6,040 bases of DNA from Gemmataceae bacterium (GTDB lineage Bacteria; Planctomycetota; Planctomycetia; Gemmatales; Gemmataceae). Shown here piece after piece: positions 4,662-6,040 of the stretch; the stretch's first letter is position 1; each line of letters opens with the position of its first letter. The DNA is taken from assembly GCA_947490035.1 (NCBI GenBank), contig CANLGS010000287.1:1-6040 (forward strand). Direction: 5' to 3'. A program made the position numbers and the translations under genes. The notes below the pieces were generated by a model. That model made no database searches and was not told the origin of the DNA. It was given only the letters and a program-made list of their open reading frames with translations.

Positions 4662-6040
4662 GCGGTCTCGGAATGCGAATGGACATCCGCACGAGCCTGT
4701 CCGTTCGACAGGTCATGGCGCCGCGCATGATCCAGTCGATGGAAATCCTGCAACTGTCAATCACCGACCTGCAGGCGAAGATCGAGGAGGCGCTCCAGGA
4801 GAACCCGTTCCTGGAGTTGAAGGAGAAACTCGGCGAGACCGAGGAGGTGGCACCCACCGAGTTCAACCCGGACGCGCCGCTGAAGCACGACGAGAACGGC
4901 GACCTCGCGTTCAACCGGCTCGAGGAGATGACCCGCGAGTTGGGCGACCCCTTCAACGAGGAACACCGCGGCAGCCGCGCGTCGCTGGAAGAGGAGGGCG
5001 ACCGCAAGCTCGAAGCGATGGCGAACATGCCGGACCGGCCGCCGTCGCTGCAAGACTACCTCGCGGACCAACTCGGCGAGTTGGAACTCGACGAGGAAGA
5101 GCGACTGCTGGCGCGGCACATCTGTTCGTTCGTGGACCGCACCGGTTACCTCGGCGCCCGCGAACGCGCCAGCGAGGACGACAAGGACACATTCCGTACC
5201 GTCACGCTCGAAGAAACTGCGGCTCTCTACGACCAACTCACGACCGCGGAGGACGTGGAAGACACGCTCGTTCACGTCGTGCAGAAGCTCGACCCGCCCG
5301 GCGTCGGCGCGCGCGACCTCAAGGAATGCCTGCTCGCCCAGGTGCCTACGGACTCGCCGCTCCGCGACGCGCTGCTCGTCCTGATCCGGGACCACCTCGA
5401 AGACGTGGCGTACAACCGCATCCCGGTCATTCAGAAGGCGACGCGGCTCGACATCCCCGCGATTCAGGACGCGATTGCGGCGATCCACCACCTCGACCCG
5501 AAGCCCGGTCTGAAGTTCACCGACAGCGGCACGCAGTACGTGATGCCCGACGTGGTCGTGGAGCGCGCCGACGACAACGAGTACACCGTGCGGCTCACCG
5601 ACGAGTGGGTGCCGCGCATCCGCGTCAGCAAGCGCATCGTCGATCTGTGCAAGCGGCAAGACCTCGACGAGAAGGTGAAGGAAGAACTCCGCAAGAAGCT
5701 CCAGTCGGCCGACTGGCTGGTGAAGGCCGTCGAGCAGCGCCGCAACACGCTCATGAAGGTGACGAAGGCGATCATCGACCACCAGCGTGCGTTCCTCGAC
5801 TTCGGTCCGGAACACATTCACCCGCTGAAGATGCAGCAGATCGCGGATCAGGTGAAGGTTCACGTGACGACCGTGAGCCGGGCGGTGGACGACAAGTGGG
5901 TGCAGACGCCGCGCGGCGTGTTCCCGCTGAAGCGGTTCTTCGGCGGCGGCAAGGCGAACAACCAGACCGGCGAGGATGTGGCCTACGAGGTGATGAAGCA
6001 GAAGTTGCTCGAACTCGTCTCTAACGAGGACAAGTCGAGT
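4658..6040 (+). CDS. rpoN: RNA polymerase sigma-54 factor RpoN, 3'-truncated by window edge
   Basis: The 461 codons present run off the window with no stop. Sigma-54 directs RNA polymerase to -24/-12 promoters and needs AAA+ enhancer-binding activators to open DNA. Region I, which interacts with activators, is at about 1-56 (QVMAPRMIQSMEILQLSI, 18-35; ENPFLEL, 48-54). Acidic region II is at about 57-125. The core-binding domain includes LDPPGVGARDLKECLLAQ (211-228) and HHLDPKPG (277-284). The helix-turn-helix that reads the -12 element is HPLKMQQIADQVKVHVTTVSR at 388-408, followed by TPRGVFPLKRFF at 417-428. The RpoN box (ARRTVAKYR in the family), which contacts -24, should follow just beyond 6040. 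GAGGG at 4648-4652 lies five bases before the ATG at 4658; in-frame ATGs at residues 6 and 8 are less well placed. Long ORFs in other frames here are shadows. Confidence 0.96.
   Translation, partial: MSGLGMRMDIRTSLSVRQVMAPRMIQSMEILQLSITDLQAKIEEALQENPFLELKEKLGETEEVAPTEFNPDAPLKHDENGDLAFNRLEEMTRELGDPFNEEHRGSRASLEEEGDRKLEAMANMPDRPPSLQDYLADQLGELELDEEERLLARHICSFVDRTGYLGARERASEDDKDTFRTVTLEETAALYDQLTTAEDVEDTLVHVVQKLDPPGVGARDLKECLLAQVPTDSPLRDALLVLIRDHLEDVAYNRIPVIQKATRLDIPAIQDAIAAIHHLDPKPGLKFTDSGTQYVMPDVVVERADDNEYTVRLTDEWVPRIRVSKRIVDLCKRQDLDEKVKEELRKKLQSADWLVKAVEQRRNTLMKVTKAIIDHQRAFLDFGPEHIHPLKMQQIADQVKVHVTTVSRAVDDKWVQTPRGVFPLKRFFGGGKANNQTGEDVAYEVMKQKLLELVSNEDKSS

Noticed and set aside
4757..5863. 368-codon antisense ORF within rpoN
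   Set aside because: Leu/Val/Arg-rich shadow of a GC-rich coding strand with no recognisable domain.
4642..6024. 460-codon plus-strand ORF in a different frame from rpoN
   Set aside because: Its product is dominated by Arg, Gly, Ala and Pro, as expected from reading a GC-rich gene out of frame; the overlapping frame is unmistakable RpoN.

Overview
The window reads as a high-GC bacterial chromosome fragment of housekeeping type. A planctomycete, probably of the Gemmata group, is my best guess. The grounds are base composition, a PF13469-like sulfotransferase, and a GGGCGTCCCGCCCGC-type inverted repeat whose spurious translations (AGGTPALHG-like) I associate with such genomes. The taxon is inference; the gene calls do not depend on it. 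I see no mobile element, CRISPR array, tRNA or rRNA.

Layout: (1) 3-1121, minus strand, a complete PAPS-type sulfotransferase. (2) 1122-1351, a divergent intergenic region holding a 112-bp inverted repeat with perfect 27-bp arms, then a candidate promoter for dnaX. (3) 1352-3145, dnaX (DNA polymerase III gamma/tau), with a run of nine A bases at 2611-2619 that probably makes a short gamma form by slippage. (4) A 13-bp-stem hairpin that starts just before the dnaX stop codon. (5) 3186-3539, ybaB/ebfC. (6) 3572-3841, an unrecognised 89-residue gene with a very strong ribosome binding site. (7) Two tandem hairpins at 3851-3904. (8) 3924-4523, recR, starting at GTG. (9) A 134-bp gap with a possible 19-codon leader ORF. 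(10) 4658 to the window edge, rpoN (sigma-54), cut off before its RpoN box.

dnaX-ybaB-recR is a widely conserved replication/repair cluster: clamp-loader subunit, nucleoid-associated protein, and recombination mediator. Here an extra small gene sits between ybaB and recR, and hairpins separate dnaX from ybaB and the small gene from recR, so expression may be tuned inside the operon. rpoN follows recR on the same strand. A near-consensus sigma-54 promoter lies inside the recR 3' end, which raises the possibility of rpoN autoregulation.

No wholly new multi-gene system is evident. The observations most worth following are the A9 slippage site in dnaX, the inserted 89-residue gene, the sigma-54-like site upstream of rpoN, and the two hairpins that share a CACTCCGTG core.
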